This document shows positions 8,602 to 17,846 of a stretch of DNA of 64,000 nt, piece after piece. The stretch is taken from the NCBI RefSeq assembly GCF_007859815.1, contig NZ_SJPH01000002.1:560001-624000 (forward strand), written 5' to 3'. The notes under the pieces are model-generated. The model ran no database searches, was not told the origin of the DNA, and saw nothing but the letters and a program-made list of their open reading frames with translations. Position 1 is the first letter of the stretch. Every line of letters starts with the position of its first letter. The DNA comes from Botrimarina hoheduenensis (lineage in GTDB: Bacteria; Planctomycetota; Planctomycetia; Pirellulales; Lacipirellulaceae). The position numbers and the translations under genes are program-made.

Positions 8602-10053
8602 TCAATCAACCGCATCGGGCCGCGTCATGCGGTCGTAGTTCATCAGCTCTGCCAGCCGTTCAGGAGCCATCAAGCCGAGTTCGCCAACGAGCTGCTTGAT
8701 GGTCTTGTTTTCTTTGTGAGCCTGCTTGGCCAGAGCGGCACACTTCTCGTATCCGATTTCTGGTGCCAACGCCGTGATGGTCATCAGCGAAGCATCGAGC
8801 AGCTCCGCGCAGCGTTCTTCGTTGACTTCCAGGCCAGCGAGCAGTTTGTCGACGAACACCTGGCTAACGTTTGTTAGCAGCGATACCGATTCGAGAAAGG
8901 CCTCGATCATCACCGGCATCGCGACGTTGAGTTCAAACAGGCTGCCGACGCCCCCCATGCCGGCCATGGTGACCGTCGCATCGTTGCCGATGACCCGACA
9001 GGCCACCTGCATGACGCTCTCGCAGATGACCGGATTGACCTTTCCGGGCATGATCGAGCTGCCCGGCTGAATGGCCGGCAGATTTAGCTCGCCGAGGCCG
9101 CAGCGGGGTCCGCTACCCAGGTGGCGGATATCGTTCGCGATCTTCGACAGCGACACCGCGATCGTCTTGAGCAGACCGTGTGATTCGACAAAGTCGTCCT
9201 TTGCGGCTTGGGCCTCGGTATGCTCGGCGGCTTCAAGAAAGCCGCCCTGGTCGTCATCGTCGCTCACCGCGATGCCGGCGAGTCGCTCGGTAAGCGTATC
9301 GGCAACAATCGTTGCAAACTCAGGATGCGCGTTGATGCCGGTGCCGACCGCTGTCCCGCCAATCGGCAGATTGGAGCTGACCACCATCCGAATCATCGCG
9401 GCGTGCTGGCCCGCACCGGCGATCTGCGAGGCGTAGCCCGCGAAGACCTGACCGACTCGGATCGGCGTGGCGTCCATCAAATGGGTACGGCCGATCTTGA
9501 CGATGCCGTCCCACTGCTGCGCTTTAGCGGCGAGCGCATCCTCAAGCCGATCGAGCGCCGCCTGCAGCCGTGCGGTCTCGCAAGCCGCGGCGATGCACAT
9601 GGCGGTGGGGAACGTGTCGTTCGACGACTGCCCCATGTTGACGTGATCGTTCGGGTGAACGCCCCCCTCAGCCTTGGTCGTCGCCCCGAGGCCCAGTTTT
9701 TCATTCGCTAAGGAGGCGATCACCTCGTTGGCGTTCATGTTGGTGCTGGTACCGGAGCCCGTTTGGTAAACGTCGACCGGAAAGTGCGAGTCGTGTTGGC
9801 CCTGGGCGACTTCGTCCGCGGCAGCGAGGATCGCGGTGGCGAGTCGATTATCCAGCTTGCCCAGGTTGAGGTTCGCTTGGGCACAGGCCGCCTTGAGGTG
9901 GCCAAAGGCGTGGATCACCGCAGGCGCTAGGGGCCGGTTGGCGATCGGAAAGTTTTCGACTGCCCGGGCTGTCGAGGCACCGTACAGGGCCGTGGCAGGC
10001 ACCTGCATCTCGCCCATGGTGTCGCGTTCGGTTCGGGTTGCAGGTGCTGTCAT
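8602..10053 (-). CDS. fumC: Fumarate hydratase class II
   Basis: 483 residues, the normal length for class II fumarase, which converts fumarate to L-malate in the TCA cycle in the cytoplasm without an iron-sulfur cluster. The superfamily signature GSSIMPGKVNP is at residues 331-341. Substrate-site motifs TGSGTSTNMNANEV and HPNDHVNMGQSSNDTFPTAM are intact, as is the KIGRTHLMDATP segment. The start at 10053 (MTAPATRTERDTMGEMQVP) was chosen over a much longer open frame because family members begin here. It is divergent from trpC across a 189-base gap and is followed by the TPR gene. Argininosuccinate lyase or aspartase are unlikely given the motif set. Confidence 0.96.
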   Translation of the reverse strand: MTAPATRTERDTMGEMQVPATALYGASTARAVENFPIANRPLAPAVIHAFGHLKAACAQANLNLGKLDNRLATAILAAADEVAQGQHDSHFPVDVYQTGSGTSTNMNANEVIASLANEKLGLGATTKAEGGVHPNDHVNMGQSSNDTFPTAMCIAAACETARLQAALDRLEDALAAKAQQWDGIVKIGRTHLMDATPIRVGQVFAGYASQIAGAGQHAAMIRMVVSSNLPIGGTAVGTGINAHPEFATIVADTLTERLAGIAVSDDDDQGGFLEAAEHTEAQAAKDDFVESHGLLKTIAVSLSKIANDIRHLGSGPRCGLGELNLPAIQPGSSIMPGKVNPVICESVMQVACRVIGNDATVTMAGMGGVGSLFELNVAMPVMIEAFLESVSLLTNVSQVFVDKLLAGLEVNEERCAELLDASLMTITALAPEIGYEKCAALAKQAHKENKTIKQLVGELGLMAPERLAELMNYDRMTRPDAVD

Positions 10054-10242
10054 TGCTATCAGGTGGTGCGAGTCGAGTGCGAGTCGGAAGTAGTGGAGTG
10101 GTACAGAGGTGCTGTCAGAGCACAACGCCATGAGCCGGGCGCTAGCGGCCCTGCGATGCAGCACGGATGATACGCCGACACGAATTCCCCCGGAATGGCG
10201 ATCGGCAGGTCGCCCTCGCAGTTTGCTGGCGCCGTGGAGCCT

Positions 10243-11046
10243 ATGGCCACCATCCTGGACAAGATCGTTGCTGTGAAGCGGGAAGAGGTTGCTGTGGCAC
10301 GCGCCGCGGTGCCACTTGCCGAGCTCCGCCGACAGGTGGCAGACGCTCCCCCGGCCCGCGGTTTCTTCAAGGGGCTTGCCGCCCAGCGCCCCCGCGACGG
10401 GGGACCGATCAAACTGATCGCCGAGGTTAAAAAAGCGAGCCCCTCGGCGGGGGTGATCCGCGCGGACTTTGATCCTGTGGCGATCGCCCGGGCCTACGCC
10501 GCGGCGGGGGCCACGTGCCTGAGTGTGCTGACCGACGCGCCCCACTTTCAGGGCAGCCTCGACTATCTGCGGGCAATTCACTCTGCCGTTGACCTGCCGG
10601 TGCTGCGCAAGGACTTTCTGATCGACGAGCACCAGGTGATCGAGGCACGCGTAGCCGGGGCCGACGCGGTGCTGTTGATCGCCGAGTGTTTATCCCCGAC
10701 ACAGCTTGCCGATCTGCATGGCTTGGCGAAGGAACTGGGGATGGACGCTTTAGTGGAGTTCTATGAGCCGACCAATCTTGCCGCGGTGCTTGCCTGTGGC
10801 GCGCGGCTTGTGGGGGTGAATAATCGCAACCTCCACACGTTCCAGATCGACCTGGGGCACTGCGAACAGATGCATCGCGAGTTGCCCGCTGAGGTGGTGT
10901 TTGTGGCCGAGAGCGGCATCCGCACGCGGGCTGACGCCGAGCGCCTGCAAGCCGCGGGGATCGACGCGATGCTCGTCGGCGAGTCGCTGATGGGGCAGGC
11001 GGATATCGCGATGGCCACCAAGGCGTTACTAGGCGCTAACGCCTAG
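10243..11046 (+). CDS. trpC: Indole-3-glycerol phosphate synthase
   Basis: 267 residues, a single TIM-barrel domain. It closes the indole ring from 1-(2-carboxyphenylamino)-1-deoxyribulose 5-phosphate in tryptophan synthesis. Family motifs are present: KLIAEVKKASPSAGVI near residue 60, FQGSLDYLRAI, LPVLRKDFLIDEHQV with the catalytic Lys, LVGVNNRNLHTF and VAESGIRT. The ATG at 10243 has a GGAG six bases upstream; an alternative ATG at 10195 would add 16 residues not seen in the family. It stands alone: no other trp gene is in the window. It is monofunctional, without a fused TrpF domain. Confidence 0.95.
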   Translation: MATILDKIVAVKREEVAVARAAVPLAELRRQVADAPPARGFFKGLAAQRPRDGGPIKLIAEVKKASPSAGVIRADFDPVAIARAYAAAGATCLSVLTDAPHFQGSLDYLRAIHSAVDLPVLRKDFLIDEHQVIEARVAGADAVLLIAECLSPTQLADLHGLAKELGMDALVEFYEPTNLAAVLACGARLVGVNNRNLHTFQIDLGHCEQMHRELPAEVVFVAESGIRTRADAERLQAAGIDAMLVGESLMGQADIAMATKALLGANA

Positions 11047-11241
11047 TTTTATTTAGAGAACATCTGCTGGGGGTAACTGTTTCAGTTGAAAAATCGGCAA
11101 GTTCACAGAGAAACAAGGTGACGGACGCCTGCTTCAAGTTTATTCTGAAACAGCTTTTCTGCTTCGTGGTGTTGCGGCGACGTCTGTGGTCGATCTGCGA
11201 AGTCTTGTTCCCCCCCATTCTTCTTTGATGGTAGGCGCCCA

Positions 11242-11859
11242 ATGAAACGATCTCTCCCCGTTCTGATGTTGGCCTTTGCCGTGACTCTGCAAGTCGGCAT
11301 GGCCTCAGCGAACAATCTGCTTGTTAATCCTGGCTTTGAAGACCCCGTGACCTACGATGGCCCTCCGTTCGTCGGCTTCTGGGAAGCCTTCAGCGCCGGT
11401 GCCGGCTCGGGTGCCGGTAACACGAACACCCTTCCGCTCTCCGGTGCCCAGCATCTGGAGATGGTCATCAACGGAGTTGCGAGCAGCTTTGCTGGCGTCT
11501 TCCAACAGGTTGCGATAAACCCCAGCTTAGACGTGACTTTCTCGGGCTTCGGAGCCAGCTTGCTGGAAAGCGGTGGCAGCGAAGTTCGCTTCGAGTGGTT
11601 TGATGCTACCGAAACTGCGCTGGGCGGTACACCGAACCTCGTCCCCGTGCTGGGCACGACCTACACACCGTTTTCGTACACCGCTACGCCCCCCGCTGGG
11701 GCCGTTTTCGCCCGCGCGGTTTACGCCATCCAAAGCTTTGGCGGTCCGGTGAATCAGCAGGTTTACTTGGACGACCTGTCGGTTACACAGGTTCCCGAGC
11801 CCGCCACCGCGCTGCTGGCTCTGGTTGCGCTGGCCCCGCTTGGCCTGCGTCGTCGCTAA
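11242..11859 (+). CDS. Small PEP-CTERM exported protein (NPGFE type)
   Basis: 205 residues. The signal peptide MKRSLPVLMLAFAVTLQVGMASA is followed by NNLLVNPGFEDP, the opening of many carbohydrate-binding-like beta-sandwich PEP-CTERM proteins. The body is rich in Gly, Ser and aromatic residues with no catalytic motif, and ends VPEPATALLALVALAPLGLR plus RR, a full PEP-CTERM tail (PEP, hydrophobic helix, Arg cluster). In the PEP-CTERM system the tail is recognised by an exosortase, which is not encoded in this window. A leader of about 190 bases precedes the gene and a strong terminator follows it, so it is probably monocistronic. Function unknown. Confidence 0.85.
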   Translation: MKRSLPVLMLAFAVTLQVGMASANNLLVNPGFEDPVTYDGPPFVGFWEAFSAGAGSGAGNTNTLPLSGAQHLEMVINGVASSFAGVFQQVAINPSLDVTFSGFGASLLESGGSEVRFEWFDATETALGGTPNLVPVLGTTYTPFSYTATPPAGAVFARAVYAIQSFGGPVNQQVYLDDLSVTQVPEPATALLALVALAPLGLRRR

Positions 11860-11888
11860 ACGCTTAGCGGATAGACGGATCTCTCTCA

Positions 11889-11922
11889 CCGCACCGGGCC
11901 TTGTGCCCGGTGCGGTTTTTTT
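11889..11922 (+). terminator. Rho-independent terminator after PEP-CTERM gene
   Basis: A perfect 11-bp stem (CCGCACCGGGC with GCCCGGTGCGG) around a 5-base loop is followed at once by seven T residues. It sits 29 bases after the PEP-CTERM stop codon and 50 bases before the MOSC gene start, so it separates the two transcription units. Confidence 0.93.
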
Positions 11923-11971
11923 GTGCGCAGCCGCCAAGCCAACGCGACCTTGGTCGGATACTCTGGGGGCC

Positions 11972-12643
11972 ATGGCCACGCTCGAATCGATCCAAGTCGG
12001 TACACCCCGCGAGTTCACCGCCGTTGCGGGCGACACCAGCCAACAACCCTGGACAACCGCCTTCTATAAACAGCCCGTCAACGGACCGATTCACGCTGGG
12101 CGGCTGGGTCTTGAGGGAGACAGCGTCGCCGACCCCAAATACCACGGGGGCCCCGACAAGGCGATGTGCGTCTACACGGCCGATCATTTTCCGTACTGGC
12201 GTGAAGAGTTGGGCTTTGGCGAGGAGTTTGGTCCGGGCGCTTTCGGCGAGAATCTCACCATCGCCGGCCTCACCGAAGCCGATGTGTGCCTCGGTGATGT
12301 CTGGCAGATTGACGGCGTACGTCTGCAGGTATCGCAGCCGCGCCAGCCCTGCTGGAAGATTGCTCGGCGTTGGTGCCAGAAAGAACTGACCGCCCGCGTG
12401 CAACAGAATGGCTACACGGGCTGGTATGTGCGTGTGCTGGTCGAGGGGCCACTGCACCCCGGCGAGGCAATCTTGCTTGCGGAGCGACCCTTACCCGAGT
12501 GGCCGCTAACCCGTGCGAACGAGGTGATGCATCATCGCCGCTCCGATCGCACGGCCGCCGCGGAACTCGCCGCGATCACACTGCTCGCCGAGGCTTGGCG
12601 CGCCGAGCTAACCGCACGCATCAAGAAACTAGATAAAGCGTGA
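11972..12643 (+). CDS. yiiM: MOSC-domain protein, YiiM type
   Basis: 223 residues from the ATG at 11972; a longer frame from 11825 would overlap the terminator and the upstream gene and is rejected. The MOSC fold is marked by YHGGPDKAMCVYTADHFPYW, PGAFGENLT and the conserved cysteine in QPRQPCWKIARR, the position thought to bind molybdenum cofactor. YiiM relatives reduce N-hydroxylated bases such as 6-N-hydroxylaminopurine; that activity is known for the E. coli protein and inferred here. The C-terminal helix-rich segment also matches the YiiM layout. It is convergent with rpoN. No other molybdenum-cofactor gene is nearby. Confidence 0.88.
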   Translation: MATLESIQVGTPREFTAVAGDTSQQPWTTAFYKQPVNGPIHAGRLGLEGDSVADPKYHGGPDKAMCVYTADHFPYWREELGFGEEFGPGAFGENLTIAGLTEADVCLGDVWQIDGVRLQVSQPRQPCWKIARRWCQKELTARVQQNGYTGWYVRVLVEGPLHPGEAILLAERPLPEWPLTRANEVMHHRRSDRTAAAELAAITLLAEAWRAELTARIKKLDKA

Positions 12644-12714
12644 GTTCTGACGACAAGTCGGCCTGAGCCGCCGCCCGTCACGCAGTCGCCTGAAGAAGCC
12701 GTCACGCCGGCGCG

Positions 12715-14238
12715 TTAAGAAGGAGCCTTGTCGGCCGCCCAGTCACGGCGTTGCCGGCTGGAGGGGATGTCCATCGCTTTGCGGTACTTGGTAACCGTGC
12801 GGCGGGCCACATCGATGCCGGATTTGGCGAGCTCCTTTACCAGCGCGTCGTCCGAGAGCGGCTTGGCCTTGTCTTCTTTGTCGACGATCTCTTGTAGCTT
12901 GATCCGCACCACGTCCCAGGCGACGTCCTCTCCCTCGGAGTTGGTGGTGCCACCGACAAAGAACCGTTTGAGCGGGAAGATGCCCCGCGGCGTTTGCACC
13001 CACTTATCGTCTACCGCGCGGCTGACCGTGGTGACGTGAACGCCCACCTTGTCCGCGATCTGCTGCATCTTGAGCGGCTCGATCGCTTCGGGGCCGTCAT
13101 CGAGGAACCGCGTCTGGTGATCGACGATCGCCTGCGAGACCCGCGTCAGCGTGCTGCGGCGTTGTTCGATCGCCTCGATCAACCATTGGGCCGAGTTGAC
13201 CTTGCGCTTGATGTAGTCGCGGGTCGATTCGTCGGCACCGGCGGCTTGCTTCAGCAGGTTGCGGTAGTACGGCGAAACGTACAGCGACGGCGTGTCGCCG
13301 TCTTCCAGACGGACCACATAGCGGTCGTTTTCGTCTTTCTCGAGATAAACGTCGGGGGTAACCGTGGGCACGCTCGACGCGGCGAAGTCGGCCCCGGGCT
13401 TCGGCTTGAGCAGCCGAATCTCTTCCCACAGCTCGTTGATGTCTTCGATTGACATGCCCGTCTTCTTCGAGATCAGCGGCAGCCGATTATTCTCCAGGTC
13501 GGGCAAGTGCCCCTCGATCAGCACACGCATCTCATCTGCAAACGGGTTGCCTACACGCAGTTGCAGCAACAAGCACTCTTTGAGCGACCGAGCGCCGACA
13601 CCGGGCGGGTCGAGGTGCTGCACGATCTGCAACGCCTCTTCGGCCAGCTCGAGCTGCTGACGCCGATAGCTCGCGGCGTCGCCGTTGAGTTCGACCGGCG
13701 AAGGGGGGATCAGCTCTTCTAGCGGCGACTTCAGGTAGCCATTCGAGTCGAGGCTAAAGATGATCCGCTCCGCCATCCGGCGCAGCTCGTCGCTCAAGTC
13801 AAACCAACTGAGCTGATGATGCAGATAGTCCGCAAGCGACTCGGGGCGAGCCAGCATGTTGGCCATCTGATCGTGGGCCCGATCGGCGTCGGCCTCCATC
13901 TGCCCCTGCGAGGGCCGACTCCGCTCCTCGTAATCGTCGGGCAGATTCTCCGCCATGTTCACGAGACGCTCAAAGTCGTCTTCGTAGTTGGCGTTGTCAC
14001 CGTCTTCAACGATCAGCTCGCGCTCGCTGTCGTCCGACGAGTCGTTCGACTCAATCGGAGCGCCTTCCTCGCCCTCGGGCTCGACGAGCTCAAGGCACGG
14101 GTTGTCTTGCATCTCTTGTTCGATTCGTTCTTGCAGCGCGAGAATCGGCAGCTGCAAGATTTCCATCGATTGGATCATGCGCGGCGCAAGCACTTGCTTT
14201 TGCGCCATCTGCATCTGCTGTCCGAAGGACAATCGCAT
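12715..14238 (-). CDS. rpoN: RNA polymerase sigma-54 factor
   Basis: 507 residues, full length. Region I is Gln-rich (MRLSFGQQMQMAQKQVLAPR, then IQSMEILQLPILALQERI), which contacts activators. Region II is acidic (about 50-120). The core-binding domain follows, then the helix-turn-helix (KVGVHVTTVSRAVDDKWVQT) and, near the C-terminus, the RpoN box ARRTVTKYRKAMDIPSS, which reads the -24 promoter element. It directs transcription that needs an AAA+ activator; no such activator is encoded in this window. It lies downstream of ybaB on the same strand with a 225-base gap, so it likely has its own promoter. Confidence 0.96.
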   Translation of the reverse strand: MRLSFGQQMQMAQKQVLAPRMIQSMEILQLPILALQERIEQEMQDNPCLELVEPEGEEGAPIESNDSSDDSERELIVEDGDNANYEDDFERLVNMAENLPDDYEERSRPSQGQMEADADRAHDQMANMLARPESLADYLHHQLSWFDLSDELRRMAERIIFSLDSNGYLKSPLEELIPPSPVELNGDAASYRRQQLELAEEALQIVQHLDPPGVGARSLKECLLLQLRVGNPFADEMRVLIEGHLPDLENNRLPLISKKTGMSIEDINELWEEIRLLKPKPGADFAASSVPTVTPDVYLEKDENDRYVVRLEDGDTPSLYVSPYYRNLLKQAAGADESTRDYIKRKVNSAQWLIEAIEQRRSTLTRVSQAIVDHQTRFLDDGPEAIEPLKMQQIADKVGVHVTTVSRAVDDKWVQTPRGIFPLKRFFVGGTTNSEGEDVAWDVVRIKLQEIVDKEDKAKPLSDDALVKELAKSGIDVARRTVTKYRKAMDIPSSRQRRDWAADKAPS

Positions 14239-14463
14239 GATCGATCACTGGTTGGAAGGTGACGTCGGTCCGACGCCTTGGTGGTGGCTTCCGGTGCTCA
14301 CGCAGAGCGCTGGGCAGCACGCTGTAACATACCGCTGGGCGATCGATAAGGTCAAACAACCGGCCCCCGTAAGTCTAGCTCACTTAGGGGGTTCCGGTGC
14401 CGCTAGAAGCCCGTTTGGGCGGCGGCAGACGGCGGCCAAAGCCTTTTCCAGCAGGTGGTCGCG

Positions 14464-14832
14464 CTACGCGCCGGTACCGCCGGTGAATTTCTCCATCATA
14501 TCCCCTAGTCCCGGCAGATCGATTCCGCCGGTGATCTCTTGGAGGGCTTCGGCGTGGCGTTGTCGCGCCTTTTGGGCGGCGTCGTTGATCGCCGCCGGGA
14601 GCAGATCCTCGAGCATCTCGCGCTCGCCCCGTTCGACGAGTCCCGGATCCAGCCGCACGGCGAGAACCTCTTGCGATCCGCTCATGGTGACTTCCACCAT
14701 CCCGCCTCCGGCCGTGCCAGTGACGCGTTCGGCTTTCATCCGTTCTTGCAGCTCCTTCATCCGGGCACCCACTTGTTGCGCCTGCTGCATCATCTGTCCG
14801 AGGTTAGCCAGATTGCCGAGTCCTTTGAGCAT
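14464..14832 (-). CDS. ybaB: YbaB/EbfC nucleoid-associated protein
   Basis: 122 residues from the ATG at 14832 (MLKGLGNLANLGQMMQQAQQ); the longer frame to 14934 adds a segment not found in the family. The fold has an N-terminal helix, a central sheet with GTAGGGMVEVTMSG and LDPGLVE, and a helix (LEDLLPAAINDAAQKARQRH), as expected for the dimeric DNA-binding tweezer protein. It follows dnaX on the same strand by 111 bases, the classic dnaX-ybaB(-recR) order; recR is not next to it, since rpoN follows. Confidence 0.93.
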   Translation of the reverse strand: MLKGLGNLANLGQMMQQAQQVGARMKELQERMKAERVTGTAGGGMVEVTMSGSQEVLAVRLDPGLVERGEREMLEDLLPAAINDAAQKARQRHAEALQEITGGIDLPGLGDMMEKFTGGTGA

Positions 14833-14943
14833 GGTCTTCTGTTGTAAAAAGAGAACTGACGGAACCAATGCCTCGGAGCGCGGGCGGAGCGATCGCCCTG
14901 GCACGCTCCCCATCATGCACACCCTGCCGTGCAAGCGACAAGC

Positions 14944-16614
14944 CTACGGCCCCCCCTCCTTGGGTGGGAAGTACTTAAGCTTGTCGGGTTCGATGTCGAA
15001 CAGCTCCAGCGCACGACGAACAAACGGCCGGTCGGCGATCTCGGCTTGTTGCTGCCGTCGGTTTGGGCGACGCGGCGATACGGCCTGAGGCTTGGCCGCC
15101 CCGTGTTCGAGTTGTGCGGCGAGCTGGGCCACCAGGCCGTCGGTCGGTGGGACCGTGGCCGTACCTTGGGTTTCAGCGCTCTCCGGTTCGTTCGCGCCGG
15201 GTCGCGACCCAGCGCTGGCGGGCGCAGCCGTTGGGGGGGAGGCTGATGGGGGCGGCGATGGCAGCGGCGCTGCTGGAGACGAAGATGCAGGAGACGGCTG
15301 GGGAGTTGGCTGGGCTGCAATGTCGCCGGAACCGCTCGCACGCGGATTGGTTGCCGGAGGGGCGACGCGGCTTGCGGCGGGTGGCGCGCTGACTACCGCT
15401 GCGGCCGGGTTCGCTTTTAGATCGGCGACCGCTTGGGCGAGTTCGTCCAGGTCATCCATTGCAGCGATCCGCACAACGGCCATGTCCAGCAGCGTTCGCT
15501 CGTAAACGCTTACCCGCATCCGTGCGGCCGTGTGATCCAAGACCTGAAGAATCGCCAGCAGCGTGTTGACACCCAGCCGCTTGCCAAGCGACTGCGTCTG
15601 CTCGAACTGTGCGGGCAGGGCGTGCAGCATGCGCTCCGCAGGACATCCGACCGCGGCGGCCATCGCGTCGCGGTAGTAGCCAACGAGCTGATCAAGAAGC
15701 TGGCCGGGGTCGGCTCCGTTGTGGATCGCGGCATCGATCGCCGCTAAGCCGGACGCGGCGTCACGCTCGGCGAGGCGTTCGGCGAGCTCGGCAATCCGTG
15801 CCGCGGGGGCGATTCCTAGTAGCGCATACACATTCTCGGCGGTAATCTGGTGATCGGCTACCGCCAGTAGCTGTTCCAATAGCGACTGGCTGTCACGCAT
15901 CGAACCGGCGGCCCGGATCGACAGGATCTGCAACGCCTCAGCGTCGATCGCCACCCCCTCGGCCTGGGCTATCTGCGCCAGCCGTTGTCCGATCGCAGGA
16001 GCTTCGACTCCGGCGAAGTCGAATCGCTGACACCGCGAGAGGATCGTGATCGGAATCTTGTTAGGCTCGGTCGTGGCGAAGACAAACTTCACGTGCTCGG
16101 GAGGCTCCTCGAGCGTCTTCAGAAGCGCATTGAACGCTTCTTTGGTGAGCATATGGACTTCGTCGATGATGTAGACCTTGAACCGGCTGCGGCTTGGGCG
16201 GATGCCCGCGTTCTGCCGTAGCAGGCGGATCTCATCGATGCCCCGATTGCTGGCACCGTCGATTTCCAAGACATCGACGTCGTCGCCTGAGGCCACGCGC
16301 TGGCACGAGTCGCACGCGTTGCAGGGGGTGGGCGTGGGGCCCGACTCGCAGTTGAGCGCTTTCGAAAGGATGCGCGCGGCCGAGGTCTTCCCCACGCCGC
16401 GGGCACCGGTGAACAGGTAGGCGTGGCCGATGCGGCCCGAGCGGATTGCTTGCTCGAGCGCGCGGGCCACGTGCTCTTGGCCAATCAGCTCCGAGAAGAG
16501 TTGCGGGCGATAACGCCGCGCCACCACCACGTACTCCCCTTTTGCCTCGGGGGGCTTCGGGGGCGCGGGCTCGTGAGGCCTGACCGGAGGATCAGCCTGC
16601 GGTGCGTCGGACAT
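14944..16614 (-). CDS. dnaX: DNA polymerase III gamma/tau subunit
   Basis: 556 residues from the ATG at 16614 (MSDAPQADPPVRPHEPAPPK); the upstream open frame crosses the SRP RNA gene and is rejected. The AAA+ clamp-loader domain begins at YVVVARRYRPQLFSELIGQE, with Walker A GARGVGKTSAARI, a four-cysteine zinc module (CNACDSC region), Walker B YIIDEVHML and sensor 1 FATTEPNKIP. After the collar domain come a Pro/Ala/Ser-rich linker (about 425-500) and a short C-terminal segment ending PDKLKYFPPKEGGP. The shortness of this end leaves open how tau-like contacts to the polymerase are made. No obvious slippery A-run frameshift site was seen. Immediately downstream of the SRP RNA gene. Confidence 0.95.
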   Translation of the reverse strand: MSDAPQADPPVRPHEPAPPKPPEAKGEYVVVARRYRPQLFSELIGQEHVARALEQAIRSGRIGHAYLFTGARGVGKTSAARILSKALNCESGPTPTPCNACDSCQRVASGDDVDVLEIDGASNRGIDEIRLLRQNAGIRPSRSRFKVYIIDEVHMLTKEAFNALLKTLEEPPEHVKFVFATTEPNKIPITILSRCQRFDFAGVEAPAIGQRLAQIAQAEGVAIDAEALQILSIRAAGSMRDSQSLLEQLLAVADHQITAENVYALLGIAPAARIAELAERLAERDAASGLAAIDAAIHNGADPGQLLDQLVGYYRDAMAAAVGCPAERMLHALPAQFEQTQSLGKRLGVNTLLAILQVLDHTAARMRVSVYERTLLDMAVVRIAAMDDLDELAQAVADLKANPAAAVVSAPPAASRVAPPATNPRASGSGDIAAQPTPQPSPASSSPAAPLPSPPPSASPPTAAPASAGSRPGANEPESAETQGTATVPPTDGLVAQLAAQLEHGAAKPQAVSPRRPNRRQQQAEIADRPFVRRALELFDIEPDKLKYFPPKEGGP

Positions 16615-16679
16615 GGCAAGCTGGGGGAGGGCTCGGCCGCCGCGGCAAAAACACATCCCGCCGCGAGAGGCGGACATCG

Positions 16680-16794
16680 GGCGGCGGCGGACGAGAGGCC
16701 CCCACACCCGGAGACACATGCTTATGGCTGCTGCGTTTCCACCCTGACCAGGTTCGCGAGGCCGCCGTCGCAGGGGCCCCTCGTCCGCCGCCGC
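16680..16794 (-). ncRNA. ffs: Signal recognition particle RNA, small bacterial type
   Basis: On the minus strand the segment contains the conserved helix-8 core: GGTCAGG, a GGAAAC tetraloop region and GCAGCAGCC, which bind the M domain of Ffh. The ends form a long stem: 22 bases at 16773-16794 (GCGGCGGCGGACGAGGGGCC and on) pair with 16681-16702, with one G-U. The length of about 115 bases fits the Alu-lacking 4.5S-like RNA. It sits 65 bases upstream of the dnaX start on the same strand, a neighbourhood seen in many bacteria. The exact ends are estimated from the stem. Confidence 0.93.
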
Positions 16795-16898
16795 GGCTGA
16801 CGAGTATCGGCTATTCAAGGGCGGATCGTCAAACGCCTGCTCCCGCGTCGTAAGGGTGCCGCTTCGTCTCGGAGGCCTTAGGGCGTTAAGTTCGCGTA

Positions 16899-17846
16899 AT
16901 GCGCACCCGCCTTGCCCCTTCGCCGACCGGAGCCCTGCACCTGGGAAACGCCCGCACGTTTCTCGTCAACTGGGCCCTGGCGCGGCAACGGGGGTGGCGG
17001 GTGCTGCTGCGGATCGACGACCTCGATGGGCCCCGAATCAAGCCCGGTGCCGCCGAGGAGGCAATCGACTTGCTCCGCTGGCTCGGACTGGATTGGGACG
17101 AGGGCCCCCGTTTTCAGTCCGCCCACCCGCAGCCCTATCGCGACGCGTTGGTTGCGCTGATCGAGGCGGGCCATGCTTACCCGTGTCGCTGCACGCGGTC
17201 ACAGATCCTCGCCGCAAGCCTCTCGGCACCCCACGCCGGCGATCACGAATTACGCTACCCCGGTACCTGTCGCCCGCCCGCAGGGCAGCAAGCCGACGCC
17301 GCGCAACTCGACGACCCGTCACTCGCGTGGCGGCTACGTACGCCCGACACGACGATCACCTTCGCGGATCAGTTCTTGGGCTCGCAAGCATTCAACCCGC
17401 AACGTGAGGTGGGAGACTTCTTGATTGCGACCAAAGGGGGGCAACCCAGTTATCAGCTTGCCGTTGTCGTCGATGACGCCTGCCAGGGGGTGACCCAAGT
17501 CGTCCGCGGTGCCGATCTCCTTGCCAGCACAGCGCGCCAAATGATTCTCTACCAGCGGTTGGGCCTCGGAACGCCGCCCACCTACACCCACCTGCCGATC
17601 GTGGTTGGTGAAGACGGCCGTCGACTGGCAAAGCGCCACGGCGACACCCGGATCGACCACTATCGAAAACAGGGTATACGGCCCGAACGAGTGCTCGGCC
17701 TGTTGGCAGCCTGGTGTGGTTTCGGCCCGCCCCAACCGCTGAGCCGCGAAGATTTTCTCGACCGCTTTTCGTTCGATGCCGTTTCGACGGATCGCGTCAC
17801 GCTCACCCCAGCCGACGAGGCCTGGTTGGTTGCGGAGTCGATCTAG
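16899..17846 (+). CDS. gluQ: Glutamyl-Q tRNA(Asp) synthetase
   Basis: 315 residues: a class I GluRS catalytic core without the anticodon-binding domain. The HIGH-type motif is HLGN at residues 14-17 within RLAPSPTGALHLGNART, and the KMSKS-type motif is RRLAKRHGD. Zinc-binding candidates are the CRC near residue 97 and the Tyr/Cys pair in RYPGTCRP, as in YadB. The enzyme attaches glutamate to queuosine in tRNA(Asp) without using tRNA(Glu). A full GluRS would be about 470 residues or more, so this is the truncated paralog. It is divergent from the SRP RNA/dnaX unit. Confidence 0.93.
   Translation: MRTRLAPSPTGALHLGNARTFLVNWALARQRGWRVLLRIDDLDGPRIKPGAAEEAIDLLRWLGLDWDEGPRFQSAHPQPYRDALVALIEAGHAYPCRCTRSQILAASLSAPHAGDHELRYPGTCRPPAGQQADAAQLDDPSLAWRLRTPDTTITFADQFLGSQAFNPQREVGDFLIATKGGQPSYQLAVVVDDACQGVTQVVRGADLLASTARQMILYQRLGLGTPPTYTHLPIVVGEDGRRLAKRHGDTRIDHYRKQGIRPERVLGLLAAWCGFGPPQPLSREDFLDRFSFDAVSTDRVTLTPADEAWLVAESI

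Noticed and set aside
10054..10632. A longer version of fumC reaching 10632
   Set aside because: It would overlap the divergent trpC start, and fumarases begin near the ATG at 10053.
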